This document shows, one piece after another, positions 1 through 8,298 of a DNA stretch of 53,419 bases. The stretch is from assembly GCA_964487505.1 (NCBI GenBank), contig CAZARD010000016.1, positions 1 to 53,419 on the forward strand, given 5' to 3'. Position 1 is the first letter of the stretch, and each line of letters opens with the position of its first letter. The stretch is from JAFDVJ01 sp964487505. Lineage in GTDB: Bacteria; Acidobacteriota; Blastocatellia; Pyrinomonadales; Pyrinomonadaceae. The translations under genes were made by a program, and so were the position numbers. The notes under the pieces were generated by a model, which did not search any database, had not been told where the DNA came from, and saw nothing but the letters and a program-made list of their open reading frames with translations.

Positions 1-529
<529 letters not shown>

Positions 530-600
530 ATGATTCGTAAATCGCTTGTCGTCAACCGTCTGTCGCCGGCCGGCCGAAACCCTCGGCCGATGACCCGAGA

Positions 601-1143
601 TTAACCGTTAACCAATTGCTGTTTTAGATTTTCTAATTGCGTTTTTACGGAATTGTCGTAAACGGTCGATCCGACGCGGGTCACAACTCCTCCGATGATA
701 TTTTCGTCAACCACGAACTTCAGCTTGACCTGCTTTCCGGTAAGCTTGGCGACCGAATTGCCCAGTTCGTTCCGTTCCGACTCCGAAAGCTCGCGGGCCG
801 AGGTCACTTCCGCGCCGACGATCCCGGAACGCTCGTCGAGAACCGCCGAGAACTTGTCGTTGATCTCGCGAAGTTCGCCGAGCCGGCTATTCCGAAGCAG
901 TATCCGCAGAAAGTTCGCGGTCGTCGTCGATGGGTTCGTCTTTCCGATCAGCGTCTCGAGCACCTTTTCCTTGCTGAGATGCGCGATCGCCGGGTTTGAG
1001 AACGCGCGCTGCAGATCGGCGTTCGACCCGATCATTTCTTCCCACGATCTCAGCTCGCTCTTGACCAGTTCCGCGCCGCCGTGCTTGATCACGACATCTG
1101 CCAACGCGGTCGCGTACCGGCGGGCGACAGTTTCGATACTCAT
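601..1143 (-). CDS. atpH: ATP synthase F1 subunit delta (OSCP)
   Basis: A 180-residue protein of normal length for the delta/OSCP family, which joins the F1 head to the peripheral b/b' stalk. It begins MSIETVARRYATALADVV, the usual VARRYAxAL helix. The C-terminal part has the conserved region with GVVTRVGSTVYDNSVKTQL, which matches the family GG-(hydrophobic)-x-(R/K)-x-G-xxxxDxSV(K/R)xxL pattern. The start is supported by a GGAGG Shine-Dalgarno lying within the last codons of atpF; only two bases separate the genes, so the two are probably translationally coupled. Order b'-b-delta-alpha is standard for an F-type operon. Confidence 0.96.
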   Translation of the reverse strand: MSIETVARRYATALADVVIKHGGAELVKSELRSWEEMIGSNADLQRAFSNPAIAHLSKEKVLETLIGKTNPSTTTANFLRILLRNSRLGELREINDKFSAVLDERSGIVGAEVTSARELSESERNELGNSVAKLTGKQVKLKFVVDENIIGGVVTRVGSTVYDNSVKTQLENLKQQLVNG

Positions 1144-1145
1144 TG

Positions 1146-1712
1146 CTAGTTCAATCCTCCGATCGCGCTGATACCGGCTTTAACGAGTCGCGAATCGCTT
1201 TCGGCGTTAATTCCGGATTTCAATTTAGCCTCCGCGAGGCGAATGCTTTCTTCGGCCGAGAACCGCCGCAGTTCGGCCCGGACCTGCGCCGCCTTCCTTT
1301 CGATCTCGCCCTCGGCCTGGGTACGAAGCCGTTCGCTTTCGTCCTCGGCCTCGATCGCAATGCGCGTCTTTTCGGCCGCGGCCTCTTCCTTCGCGCGTTC
1401 GATCACGTCATCGCGTTCGGCGTCAAGATTCGCGAGTTTAGCCTCGACCGACGTCAACTCCGAAAGCGCCGCCTGTTTCTGTTCTTCGGCCTTGATCAGT
1501 TCGGCCCGGATGATCTCGCGTTTGGCTTTGAAAGCCTCGCTGAGCGGCTTTTTCAACAGCCGATACATGATCAGGACAAAGATCGTCAGGTTGATGAACT
1601 TCCAGGCCTCGAACCCCGGGAAATTCAGATACGGTTCGACCTTGTGCCACCAGCCTTCTCCGCCGCCGCCACCGCCGGCGAGCAGCAGCAAATTAAAAAT
1701 GAATGCAAACAT
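1146..1712 (-). CDS. atpF: ATP synthase Fo subunit b
   Basis: A 188-residue b subunit with one N-terminal membrane segment (FINLTIFVLIMYRLLKKPL, about residues 39-57), preceded by an unusual glycine-rich stretch (six glycines near residues 13-18), and then a long, charged, Ala/Glu/Lys-rich coiled coil to the C-terminus. The b-type stalk holds F1 still against the rotor. An AAAGG ribosome site precedes the ATG. It lies 14 bp after the gene for the second b-type subunit, and the two sequences differ clearly, so this is a heterodimeric b/b' stalk rather than a recent duplication. Confidence 0.94.
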   Translation of the reverse strand: MFAFIFNLLLLAGGGGGGEGWWHKVEPYLNFPGFEAWKFINLTIFVLIMYRLLKKPLSEAFKAKREIIRAELIKAEEQKQAALSELTSVEAKLANLDAERDDVIERAKEEAAAEKTRIAIEAEDESERLRTQAEGEIERKAAQVRAELRRFSAEESIRLAEAKLKSGINAESDSRLVKAGISAIGGLN

Positions 1713-1726
1713 ATGAACCTTTACAG

Positions 1727-2182
1727 CTATGCCTTAAGAATGCTCGCCGTGATCTTGTCAGCCATATTCTCAGCTGCAGACTTGATCGCATCCCGGGCTT
1801 CGGCGGTCTGCTTCTCGAGTTCCGCGCTCTCGGCGGCGAACTCGTTCGCAACGGCTTCCTTGACCCGGCCGATCTTTTGCTCCTTTTTCTTAAGAGCTTT
1901 CGAGCGCTCGTTATCGACGATCGTGTAGCCTTCCGAGCGCGCGTCGCGCATCGCAACGTTGTATTTCTCGCGCTTCGCCTCGACGTCCCGCATTATCTCT
2001 TCGGCCTCGATCGACCGGCCGCCCTTGTTCTTCTCACGCGACTCGATGACCCGATTGATCGGACGAAAGAACGTCCGATTCAGGATGTAGATCATCAACA
2101 GAACTAGAGCGACGTGGATGAGCAACGTGCCGTCCGGCACAAGTTGAATGGAACTTCCTTCAGCAAAGGCTAGCAAAAACAT
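1727..2182 (-). CDS. atpF: ATP synthase Fo subunit b' (second b-type stalk subunit)
   Basis: A 151-residue protein: short N-terminus, one membrane helix (about residues 20-36, LLIHVALVLLMIYILNRTFF), then FRPINRVIESREK and an uninterrupted coiled coil. The motif of phenylalanines followed by xPI and a charged helix is typical of b/b' subunits. It is the first gene of the operon, with a promoter about 75-105 bp upstream and no clear Shine-Dalgarno. The a and c subunit genes (atpB, atpE), which often precede the b genes, are not upstream here: the next gene is a divergent tRNA. They must be encoded elsewhere, so the Fo genes are split. In other genomes this subunit is named atpF', atpG or atpX. 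Confidence 0.9.
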   Translation of the reverse strand: MFLLAFAEGSSIQLVPDGTLLIHVALVLLMIYILNRTFFRPINRVIESREKNKGGRSIEAEEIMRDVEAKREKYNVAMRDARSEGYTIVDNERSKALKKKEQKIGRVKEAVANEFAAESAELEKQTAEARDAIKSAAENMADKITASILKA

Positions 2183-2255
2183 ATCTTAAATTCGGAATCT
2201 AATGCTGTTCTATAGATAGACCGAGCCAAAATCGAGCTCGCTTTCCAAAAGAGAA

Positions 2256-2285
2256 AGAATAACACGCCCGAAAATTGGCGGTCAA
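2256..2285 (-). promoter_or_regulatory. Predicted sigma70-type promoter of the atp operon
   Basis: On the minus strand TTGACC (2285-2280) is followed after 18 bp by TATTCT (2261-2256). This is the only good -35/-10 pair in the space between the b' start (2182) and the tRNA gene, and it would give a leader of about 65 nt. It is back to back with the promoter of the tRNA gene. Confidence 0.55.
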
Positions 2286-2320
2286 GGCAAGCGAACGGGG
2301 CGCCGGATACCGAAAAATGC

Positions 2321-2350
2321 TTGACAGAACGCGATTCGACGGCTTAGTTT
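2321..2350 (+). promoter_or_regulatory. Predicted promoter of the selenocysteine tRNA gene
   Basis: A perfect consensus -35 box TTGACA (2321-2326) is followed after 18 bp by a weak -10, TAGTTT (2345-2350). The tRNA begins 22 bp after the -10. The spacing and orientation fit a dedicated promoter for this single-gene transcript. Confidence 0.55.
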
Positions 2351-2371
2351 GGTAACAATCTTACTTCACGC

Positions 2372-2470
2372 GGGAGCGCATCCTGTCCGGTGATGGGCGC
2401 GGTCTTCAAAACCGTTTGCGAGAGTGCGAGAGTACGCTCGGGTGGGTTCGACTCCCACACGCTTCCGCCA
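2372..2470 (+). tRNA. selC: tRNA-Sec (anticodon TCA)
   Basis: A 99-nt tRNA with the features of bacterial tRNA-Sec. The anticodon loop is CTTCAAA with TCA at 2406-2408. The D stem has six pairs (CCTGTC/GATGGG) closing a four-base CGGT loop, as in E. coli selC. The anticodon stem is GCGGT/ACCGT. A long variable arm spans about 2417-2440, the T arm is GTGGG-TTCGACT-CCCAC, and the acceptor starts GGGAGCG against CGCTTCC, with discriminator G and an encoded CCA. The eighth acceptor pair is a C-A mismatch, a small oddity. The gene implies UGA decoding as selenocysteine in this organism. No selA, selB, selD or selenoprotein gene is visible in the window. Confidence 0.95.
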
Positions 2471-2474
2471 ACTC

Positions 2475-2509
2475 GATTTTGGATTGGGGATTTGGGATTG
2501 CGGATTGAA
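2475..2509 (+). repeat. Heptamer array, GATT(T/G)(T/G)G type
   Basis: Five heptamers in strict 7-bp phase directly after the tRNA: GATTTTG, GATTGGG, GATTTGG, GATTGCG, GATTGAA. The opposed copy of the same family is at 3135-3162, on the other side of the broken four-helix-bundle gene. Confidence 0.8.
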
Positions 2510-2669
2510 ACGCTTCGCGCGAATCCCGATCGCCCGAACCGCTTTCATCTGGTTCGATCTGACGGATCCGAAGGTGCAGTTTCAACTCTCTGGATAAGCG
2601 TTGGATCATCAAGGGTCTGTGCGATTCGGACTCCGTCGCAGTCAACCCAATTACTTTCGTGCGTCGGAT

Positions 2670-2704
2670 CGTATCTTCGGCCGCACTCAGTGCGGGCCGA
2701 TACG
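2670..2704. repeat. Imperfect hairpin upstream of the four-helix-bundle pseudogene
   Basis: Three stacked paired segments: CGTAT with ATACG, CGGCC with GGCCG, and GCAC with GTGC, closed by a TCA loop and interrupted by a CTT bulge and one G. No T run follows, so it is not a standard terminator. The rest of 2510-2783 holds no gene that I can see. Confidence 0.5.
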
Positions 2705-2783
2705 GAAACCTTGCAATTCTTGGCCCGTGGACACTCGAACCCAACGGAACTCGAACGAATCTTCGAGAACACAGGAGACACTC

Positions 2784-3167
2784 ATGACTCAGAACGAAAT
2801 GAAACTTCGGACGAAGAAGTTTACCTTACGAATCATCAACCTTGTCGAGAATCTTCCAAAGTCGCGGGTTGCAAACGCAATCGGCAGTCAACTAGTCCGG
2901 AGCGGCACATCCGTCGGCTAGAACTATCGTGCGGTTTGCCGTGCCAAGTCCACCGCTGACTTCATCAGCAAACTTGCGATCGTTGAAGAGGAGGCCGACG
3001 AAACGGCGTACTGGCTTGAGATCCTGAGCGACTCATCCATTGTCAGCCAAGAACGGTTGCTCAGCCTTCAACAGGAGGCCGATGAAATCGTTCGTATCAT
3101 CGTCGCCGCTTCAAAAACTGCAAAGGCCGCACGAAATCAGCAATCCCAAATCCGAAATCCCAAATAG
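2784..3167 (+). pseudogene. Four-helix-bundle protein (23S rRNA-IVS / S23 type), interrupted by an in-frame amber codon
   Basis: An AGGAGA ribosome site precedes the ATG at 2784. The reading frame gives 127 codons, the normal length of the family, but codon 46 is TAG (2919-2921). Upstream the protein reads ...LVRSGTSVG and downstream NYRAVCRAKSTADFISKL; family members carry Ala or Ser at this point (SVG-[AS]-NYR), so the downstream half is plainly the same gene. A Ser TCG to TAG change would explain it in one step. Later text such as IVEEEADETAYWLEIL is also typical. These small proteins are frequent as stand-alone genes or within 23S rRNA intervening sequences; their role is unclear. The stop codon at 3165 lies in a heptamer repeat, and dprA starts 4 bp later. 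Confidence 0.8.
3135..3162 (+). repeat. Heptamer array, AATCC(C/G)A type, at the 3' end of the four-helix-bundle gene
   Basis: AATCAGC, AATCCCA, AATCCGA, AATCCCA in 7-bp phase. This is the reverse complement family of the array at 2475-2509. It supplies the last codons of the pseudogene and the leader of dprA, which has no Shine-Dalgarno as a result. Confidence 0.8.
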
Positions 3168-3171
3168 AACA

Positions 3172-4296
3172 ATGAAAACCTGGATCTCACTCAACATGAC
3201 TCCCGGCATCGGGCCGCGGGCGGCAACGAAGCTACTTGAACGATTCGGATCGGCGGACGCGGTTTTTCACGCGACGCGGCGCGAGCTCGAGGCGCTGCGG
3301 CTACGTGCCGAAACCGTTGAAAGCATCCTGAAGCGCGAGTTTCACGATCGCGCGTCCCGGGAACTCGACGAGGTGAAAGCGCTCGGCGGCGAGGTATTGC
3401 TCCTCGACGACGGCGGCTATCCTTTTCTTCTGCGCGAGATTCCCGATCCGCCGATCGTGCTCTATGTGCGTGGCAACTGGCGGGCGTGTTTCGAAGCGCC
3501 TTCGATCGCCGTCATAGGTTCGCGGCGCTGTTCGACCTACGGCGAGAACGCGTCGGAGATGCTGGCCCGAGATCTCGCGGAAAACGGGATCTGCATAGTT
3601 TCGGGCCTCGCGCGCGGGATCGATTCGGCAGCCCATCGCGGCGCGATCAACGCGAAGGGCTTGACTGTCGGCGTGCTTGGGACCGGTATCGACCGCATCT
3701 ATCCGAGCGAAAACGCGAAACTCGCAGCCCGAATAATCGATGCCGGCGGCGCGATCGTAACGCAATTTCCGCTCGGAACGCCGCCGCTCGGCGAGAACTT
3801 CCCGTACCGCAACCGGATCATCTCGGGCCTCAGCCTCGGCGTGCTACTCGTCGAGGCAACCGACAGGAGCGGTTCGCTGATCACGGCGCGACTCGCGACC
3901 GAGCAGAACCGCGAGGTGCTCGCCGTGCCCGGCAACATCACCTCGAGGAACTCGATAGGGACGAACTATCTGATCAAGTCCGGGGCGAAGCTCGTCCAGC
4001 AGTGGCAGGACGTCGTATGCGAACTTCCGACCGAGATCTCGTCACGGATCCTGCCGCCCAAGCTTGACGACCGTCCGCCGGCGCTTCCGGAGCAGCCCGG
4101 GCTTGCCCCGGCAGGTCTGAGCGACAAGGAACGGCGCGTTTGGAACTTGTTGCGAGCTGACCGCGCTTCGCACTTCGACGAGATCCTCGACCGCGCCGGA
4201 ATGAGTTTCGGCGAACTTAGCTCGACGCTTGTCGCACTGGACCTGAAAGATATTATCCGTGTGCTGCCCGGAAATCACTATTCGCGGAAGACGTAG
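3172..4296 (+). CDS. dprA: DNA-processing protein DprA
   Basis: A 374-residue DprA/Smf. It binds incoming single-stranded DNA in natural transformation and loads RecA on it. The N-terminus (MTPGIGPRAATKLLERFGSA) is the helix-hairpin-helix/SAM-like region. The Rossmann fold follows with GSRRCSTYG near residues 114-122, SGLARGIDSAAHRGA, GTGIDRIYPSEN, FPYRNRIISGLS and SGSLITARLATEQ with AVPG, all classic for the family. A winged-helix C-terminal domain (LSDKERRVWNLLRADR onward) completes it. The open frame extends 44 codons upstream, but that stretch is translated repeat and pseudogene sequence, so I start at the ATG of MKTWISLN. No good ribosome site is seen. Confidence 0.95.
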   Translation: MKTWISLNMTPGIGPRAATKLLERFGSADAVFHATRRELEALRLRAETVESILKREFHDRASRELDEVKALGGEVLLLDDGGYPFLLREIPDPPIVLYVRGNWRACFEAPSIAVIGSRRCSTYGENASEMLARDLAENGICIVSGLARGIDSAAHRGAINAKGLTVGVLGTGIDRIYPSENAKLAARIIDAGGAIVTQFPLGTPPLGENFPYRNRIISGLSLGVLLVEATDRSGSLITARLATEQNREVLAVPGNITSRNSIGTNYLIKSGAKLVQQWQDVVCELPTEISSRILPPKLDDRPPALPEQPGLAPAGLSDKERRVWNLLRADRASHFDEILDRAGMSFGELSSTLVALDLKDIIRVLPGNHYSRKT

Positions 4297-4301
4297 GAGG
4301 C

Positions 4302-4434
4302 AATGGACAAATGACAATGGACAGTTGTCAATGGACAACTGACAATGGACGGTGGCTAATGTAGCCCTTCCTCAATTGGCCACTGTCCGTTGTCCACTGT
4401 CCACTGTCAATTGTCCATTGTCCATTGACAATTG
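4302..4434. repeat. Opposed heptamer arrays, AATGGAC family
   Basis: Left array 4302-4350: seven units in exact phase (AATGGAC, AAATGAC, AATGGAC, AGTTGTC, AATGGAC, AACTGAC, AATGGAC). Right array 4381-4429: CACTGTC, CGTTGTC, CACTGTC, CACTGTC, AATTGTC, CATTGTC, CATTGAC. The arms are imperfect reverse complements around a spacer of about 30 bp and could fold into a long hairpin between dprA and topA. The remaining bases to the topA start carry no recognisable gene. Confidence 0.85.
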
Positions 4435-4531
4435 GATCGTCCGTTTCCGCGCACATTGACACCATTGCAACTTCGGTGTTAGAACTCAGAACGTCAGCGC
4501 ATCCTTTGCGACTGACTTATTTTTTTCACTA

Positions 4532-7075
4532 ATGGCAAAGAATCTAGTCATCGTCGAATCGCCCGCGAAGGCGAAAACAATCAACAAATATTTGGGGGCA
4601 GACTACAAGGTTTTGGCTTCGATCGGGCATATCAAGGACCTGCCGGCGAAGGAACTCGGGGTCGACATCGACAACGATTTCGAGCCGTCTTACGAGGTGA
4701 TCCCGGATACGAAGAAGCGGAACAACAAGAAGACGGTGGCGGAGCTGAAGAAGGCCGCGAAAGAGTCCGAAGCGATCTTCCTCGCTGCCGACCCTGACCG
4801 CGAAGGCGAGGCGATCTGCCAGCATCTCGCCGAAGAGATCGTGCCGAAAAAGCCGGTCAAACCGGTCTTCCGGGTAATGTTCAACGAGATCACAAAGAAA
4901 GCCGTGCACGAAGCTTTCGAGCATCCGAAAGAAGTCAACAAGAACCTGGTCGATGCCCAACAGGCGCGGCGCGTGCTCGACCGGCTCGTCGGATACAAGG
5001 TCTCGCCGATCCTTTGGAAGACGATCGGAGGAAAGCTTTCGGCCGGCCGGGTCCAGACGGTCGCCGTTCGGCTGGTTGTCGAGCGCGAACGCGAGATCGA
5101 GAACTTCGTCAGCACCGAATACTGGACGGTGATCGCCAATCTAAGCGCCGCGTTGCCGCCGAAATTCGACTCGAAGCTTTTCAAGATAGAGGATCTCACG
5201 GTCAAGACCGGCGGTTTTGATCACGCCGTCAAAAAAACCGAGACGCATATCAAGGACGCGGCGACCGCGAGATCGATAGTCGAAGAGGCCAAACAGCAGC
5301 CTTTCGTCGTCGAGTCGGTCGCGACCAAAGAACGCAAGCGCAACCCGACGCCGCCTTTCATCACCTCGAAGCTTCAACAGGAAGCCTCGCGCAAATTCGG
5401 ATTCAGCGTCAAGAAAACGATGTCCGTCGCGCAGAAGCTCTATGAGGGAATTGAACTCGGAGCCGAGGGTGCGGTCGGTCTGATCACCTATATGCGAACC
5501 GATTCGACGCGCGTTTCCGATGCCGCGCTTGGCGAGGTCCGCGAGTTCATCGGCAGCGAGTTCGGCGAAAGTTACCTGCCGTCGAAACCGACGATCTACA
5601 AAACGAAGGGCGGAGCGCAGGACGCGCACGAGGCAATCAGACCGACCGACGTCCGCCGCGCCCCGGAGAGCATCAAGCAGTTCCTCAGCCCCGACGAACA
5701 CAAGCTGTACCGACTGATATGGCAACGCTTCGTGGCCTCGCAGATGATGCCCGCGGTCTTTGACCAGACCACGATCGACATCCGCGCCGGCAGGTTCATC
5801 TTCAGGTCCACGGGTTCCGTGCAAAAGTTCGACGGATTTCTCAAAGTGTATCAGGAGGGCCGCGACGAGAAACCGGCCGACGGCGAGGAAGACGATGAGG
5901 AACGCACGCTTCCAAAGGTCGAAAAAGGCGAGGTCCTGAAGCTCAACTCGATCACCGGCGAGGAGCATCATACCGAACCGCCGCCTCGCTACACCGAAGC
6001 GACGCTCGTCAAGGCGCTTGAAGAAAAGGGCATCGGCCGGCCGTCGACCTACGCCGCGATTATGACGACCATTCAGGATCGCGAGTATGTCGAAAGGCTC
6101 GAGGGCAGGTTCCGTCCGACGCCGCTCGGAACGACCGTAAACGACCTTCTGATCGCGAGTTTCGATGATCTGTTCAACACCGCCTACACCGCGCAGATGG
6201 AAGACCAGCTCGACGAGATCGAAGAAGGAAAGCTCAATTGGCGCGTGGCGATGCGCGGTTTCTACGACAAGTTCTCGGCCGATCTGAAGATCGCCGAAGA
6301 GAGCATCAAGAACAAGAAGAAGGCGGCGATACCGACCGAGCATATCTGCGAAAAATGCGGATCGCAGATGGTCATCAAATTGGGCCGCTTCGGCCAGTTT
6401 CTCGCGTGCTCGAACTATCCTGAGTGCAAGAACACGCGCGAGATCTCGTCGATGAAGCCCAAATCCGAAGCTGCAAGTGACGCTTCAATCCAAAATCCGA
6501 AATCCGAAATCGAAAATGAAGAGGTTCCTTCGTGCGAGCTTTGCGGCCGCGAAATGGCGCTCAAGAAGGGCCGGTTCGGGGCGTTTTACGGCTGTACCGG
6601 TTATCCGGAGTGCCGCAATATCCGGAAGATCGCAAAGGGAGATTCGAAACCGGTAGCGCCGCCGGTCGAACTTGATGAAAAATGTCCCAACGACGGTGCG
6701 AATCTTGTCCGCCGCCAGGGGCGGTATGGCGAGTTCATCTCCTGCTCCAACTATCCTAAATGCGACTACATCAAGCGCGAAACGCTCGGCGTTCCGTGCC
6801 CGAAATGCACGAAGGGCGAAATGACCGTCAAGAAATCGAGGCGCGGAAAAGTTTTTTACGGTTGCTCGAACTATCCCAAATGCGATGCCGTTTACTGGGA
6901 TAAGCCGATCGCAACACCGTGTCCGCAGTGCAACGCGCCGTTCCTGCTTGAGAAAACGCGAAAGGACGGGCGAACGCGCTATTGCCAAAACGAAGGATGC
7001 GATTATAAAATTGCGGTTGCGGACGCCAATATCGCAGACTCGGGCGCGTCCGACGTTTCGGCCTCGGCGAACTAG
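4532..7075 (+). CDS. topA: DNA topoisomerase I (type IA)
   Basis: An 847-residue type IA topoisomerase that relaxes negative supercoils. The TOPRIM domain starts at once (VIVESPAKAKTINKYLG) with DPDREGE near residues 87-93. The catalytic tyrosine is Tyr320 in GLITYMRTDSTRVS. The core runs to about residue 590. The tail has a series of zinc ribbons, each CxxC...CSNYPxC: at about 608, 670, 712, 750 and 790. The third has CPND in place of CxxC, so one ligand is missing. Between ribbons one and two (about residues 641-663) the protein is encoded by heptamer repeat DNA (6455-6521), giving a linker with IQNPKSEIEN that homologues should lack. The gene is monocistronic as far as can be seen. Confidence 0.97.
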   Translation: MAKNLVIVESPAKAKTINKYLGADYKVLASIGHIKDLPAKELGVDIDNDFEPSYEVIPDTKKRNNKKTVAELKKAAKESEAIFLAADPDREGEAICQHLAEEIVPKKPVKPVFRVMFNEITKKAVHEAFEHPKEVNKNLVDAQQARRVLDRLVGYKVSPILWKTIGGKLSAGRVQTVAVRLVVEREREIENFVSTEYWTVIANLSAALPPKFDSKLFKIEDLTVKTGGFDHAVKKTETHIKDAATARSIVEEAKQQPFVVESVATKERKRNPTPPFITSKLQQEASRKFGFSVKKTMSVAQKLYEGIELGAEGAVGLITYMRTDSTRVSDAALGEVREFIGSEFGESYLPSKPTIYKTKGGAQDAHEAIRPTDVRRAPESIKQFLSPDEHKLYRLIWQRFVASQMMPAVFDQTTIDIRAGRFIFRSTGSVQKFDGFLKVYQEGRDEKPADGEEDDEERTLPKVEKGEVLKLNSITGEEHHTEPPPRYTEATLVKALEEKGIGRPSTYAAIMTTIQDREYVERLEGRFRPTPLGTTVNDLLIASFDDLFNTAYTAQMEDQLDEIEEGKLNWRVAMRGFYDKFSADLKIAEESIKNKKKAAIPTEHICEKCGSQMVIKLGRFGQFLACSNYPECKNTREISSMKPKSEAASDASIQNPKSEIENEEVPSCELCGREMALKKGRFGAFYGCTGYPECRNIRKIAKGDSKPVAPPVELDEKCPNDGANLVRRQGRYGEFISCSNYPKCDYIKRETLGVPCPKCTKGEMTVKKSRRGKVFYGCSNYPKCDAVYWDKPIATPCPQCNAPFLLEKTRKDGRTRYCQNEGCDYKIAVADANIADSGASDVSASAN
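6487..6514 (+). repeat. Heptamer array inside the topA coding sequence
   Basis: AATCCAA, AATCCGA, AATCCGA, AATCGAA in strict 7-bp phase, with looser heptamers from 6455 (AAGCCCA, AATCCGA) leading into it. It is the same family as the intergenic arrays at 3135, 10123 and 20634. It lies in the linker between two zinc ribbons and keeps the frame open. Confidence 0.8.
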
Positions 7076-7160
7076 ACAAGGGTAAAATCAGATCCGTATT
7101 TCGGGCGAGCAGATCGTCCGGAAGTTCGTGCTTTTTTTGAGACCGCTCGATCTCAACCCG

Positions 7161-7745
7161 ATGAACGAGAACATTCAGTTCCTTCAAGCATTCCTGAAGA
7201 ATCCGCTAAAGGTCGGATCGATCGCGCCGTCGTCGCCGGAACTTGCGGCGGCGATGATCGACGGGATCACGCCGACGAAGGACAATATCGTCATCGAATT
7301 GGGCGTCGGGACCGGCGCGATAACGAAGTATCTGCAAGAGATCATTCCCGACGACGGGTCGTATCTCGGGATCGAGCTCGACCCGAACCTCGTCCGCTCT
7401 CTGAAACTCAAGTACCAAGGCCTCAACATCGTCTGCGGAAATGCCGTCGACACGGTCTCGATCCACGAAAGATCGGGTCTCGGAAAGGTCGGATTCGTCA
7501 TCTGCTGTCTGCCGTTCGTTTCGCTCCCGAACGAGGTCGGTGAGAGCATCCTCGGCGAGATCGACAAACTGATGCAGCTCGGCTGCACGTTTCGAACTTT
7601 CCAATACGCCCACGGCTACTATATGCCGTCGGCGATCAAACTCCGCGAATTCATGCGCGCCCGCTACGGCAAGTCAAAGCGGAGCCCGCTCGTCGTAAAA
7701 AACGTCCCGCCGGCCTACACGCTTACCTGGACGACCGAGTCGTAG
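7161..7745 (+). CDS. Class I SAM-dependent methyltransferase, PmtA-like (phospholipid N-methyltransferase family)
   Basis: A 194-residue protein. The N-terminus has FLKNPLKVGSIAPSSPELA, the signature opening of the COG3963/PmtA group, followed by the SAM-binding motif I IELGVGTGAITKYL (about residues 46-59) and the acidic motif II YLGIELDPNLV. Motif post I/III reads VICCLPFVSLP, as in rRNA adenine/phospholipid methyltransferase relatives, where PmtA members usually have SxLPF or GLPF. PmtA methylates phosphatidylethanolamine, but sequence alone cannot fix the substrate; rRNA methylation is possible. The frame opens 11 codons earlier, but the ATG at 7161 fits the family N-terminus. It follows topA by 85 bp on the same strand. 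Confidence 0.7.
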   Translation: MNENIQFLQAFLKNPLKVGSIAPSSPELAAAMIDGITPTKDNIVIELGVGTGAITKYLQEIIPDDGSYLGIELDPNLVRSLKLKYQGLNIVCGNAVDTVSIHERSGLGKVGFVICCLPFVSLPNEVGESILGEIDKLMQLGCTFRTFQYAHGYYMPSAIKLREFMRARYGKSKRSPLVVKNVPPAYTLTWTTES

Positions 7746-7749
7746 GTCC

Positions 7750-8220
7750 GGATTTCAGATTCCAAGATTCAGGATTCCAAGATTCCAGATTGCGGTGACT
7801 CTTGTTCTTGAAATCAATCCCTGAATCTCGAGTCCTCCGAATCTGGAGTCTCTGGGGGCCTGTCGGAGTAACCAGTCTGAGCGTAGATTTCACCTGCTTA
7901 GCGTGCGGAGCACGCGTCGTGTCGATAGCACCAGGCAAAGGCGCAGCCGTGCCTGGTGTGGGATTTCCAATACGATCAACGAGCGTGTGAAACACGCGTC
8001 TCCTGCCCAAACGGCCCGGAGACGCGTGTTTCACACGCTTTTCGAGATGTTCAGTTCCGACACTACGATTCGCTCCGCTCCACGAGGTGCTACCGATACG
8101 ACGGGTGCTCCAAACGCTGAAACCCAACCAAATAGGAATTCGCTGATTATTCCGATAGCCTCCTGGAATCTTGGATTCTTGGAATTTGGAATCCTTCGAA
8201 TTCCCGAATCACTGAAACCT
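7750..8220. repeat. Nested palindromic repeat region between the methyltransferase and the M28 peptidase
   Basis: This gene-free stretch is a nest of inverted repeats. The outer arms are heptamer/octamer arrays of the GATTCCA family (about 7756-7796) and its complement (about 8162-8210). Inside them CGTCGTGTCGATAGCACC (7915-7932) faces GGTGCTACCGATACGACG (8086-8103), 16 of 18 paired. Three further hairpins lie within: GCGTGC-GGA-GCACGC (7901-7915), CACCAGGCA/TGCCTGGTG (7929-7958, 12-nt loop), and a perfect 22-bp stem at 7982-8003 and 8018-8039 around a 14-nt loop. No transposase or gene is visible. Confidence 0.8.
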
Positions 8221-8298
8221 CGACCGCGGAATCAACGTCTTATGTTTTGTTCATTTCAAGCAGGGCAATCGAAAAACACTTCAGGAGAAATCATACAA

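Noticed and set aside
2784..3167. Pyrrolysine or selenocysteine explanation for the internal stop of the four-helix-bundle gene
   Set aside because: The codon is TAG, not TGA, so the nearby tRNA-Sec cannot read it, and no pyrrolysine genes are seen; a point mutation from TCG is simpler.
7903..8298. 132-codon upstream extension of the M28 peptidase
   Set aside because: It translates the palindrome region; the internal ATG at 8299 has AGGAG and begins a signal peptide.
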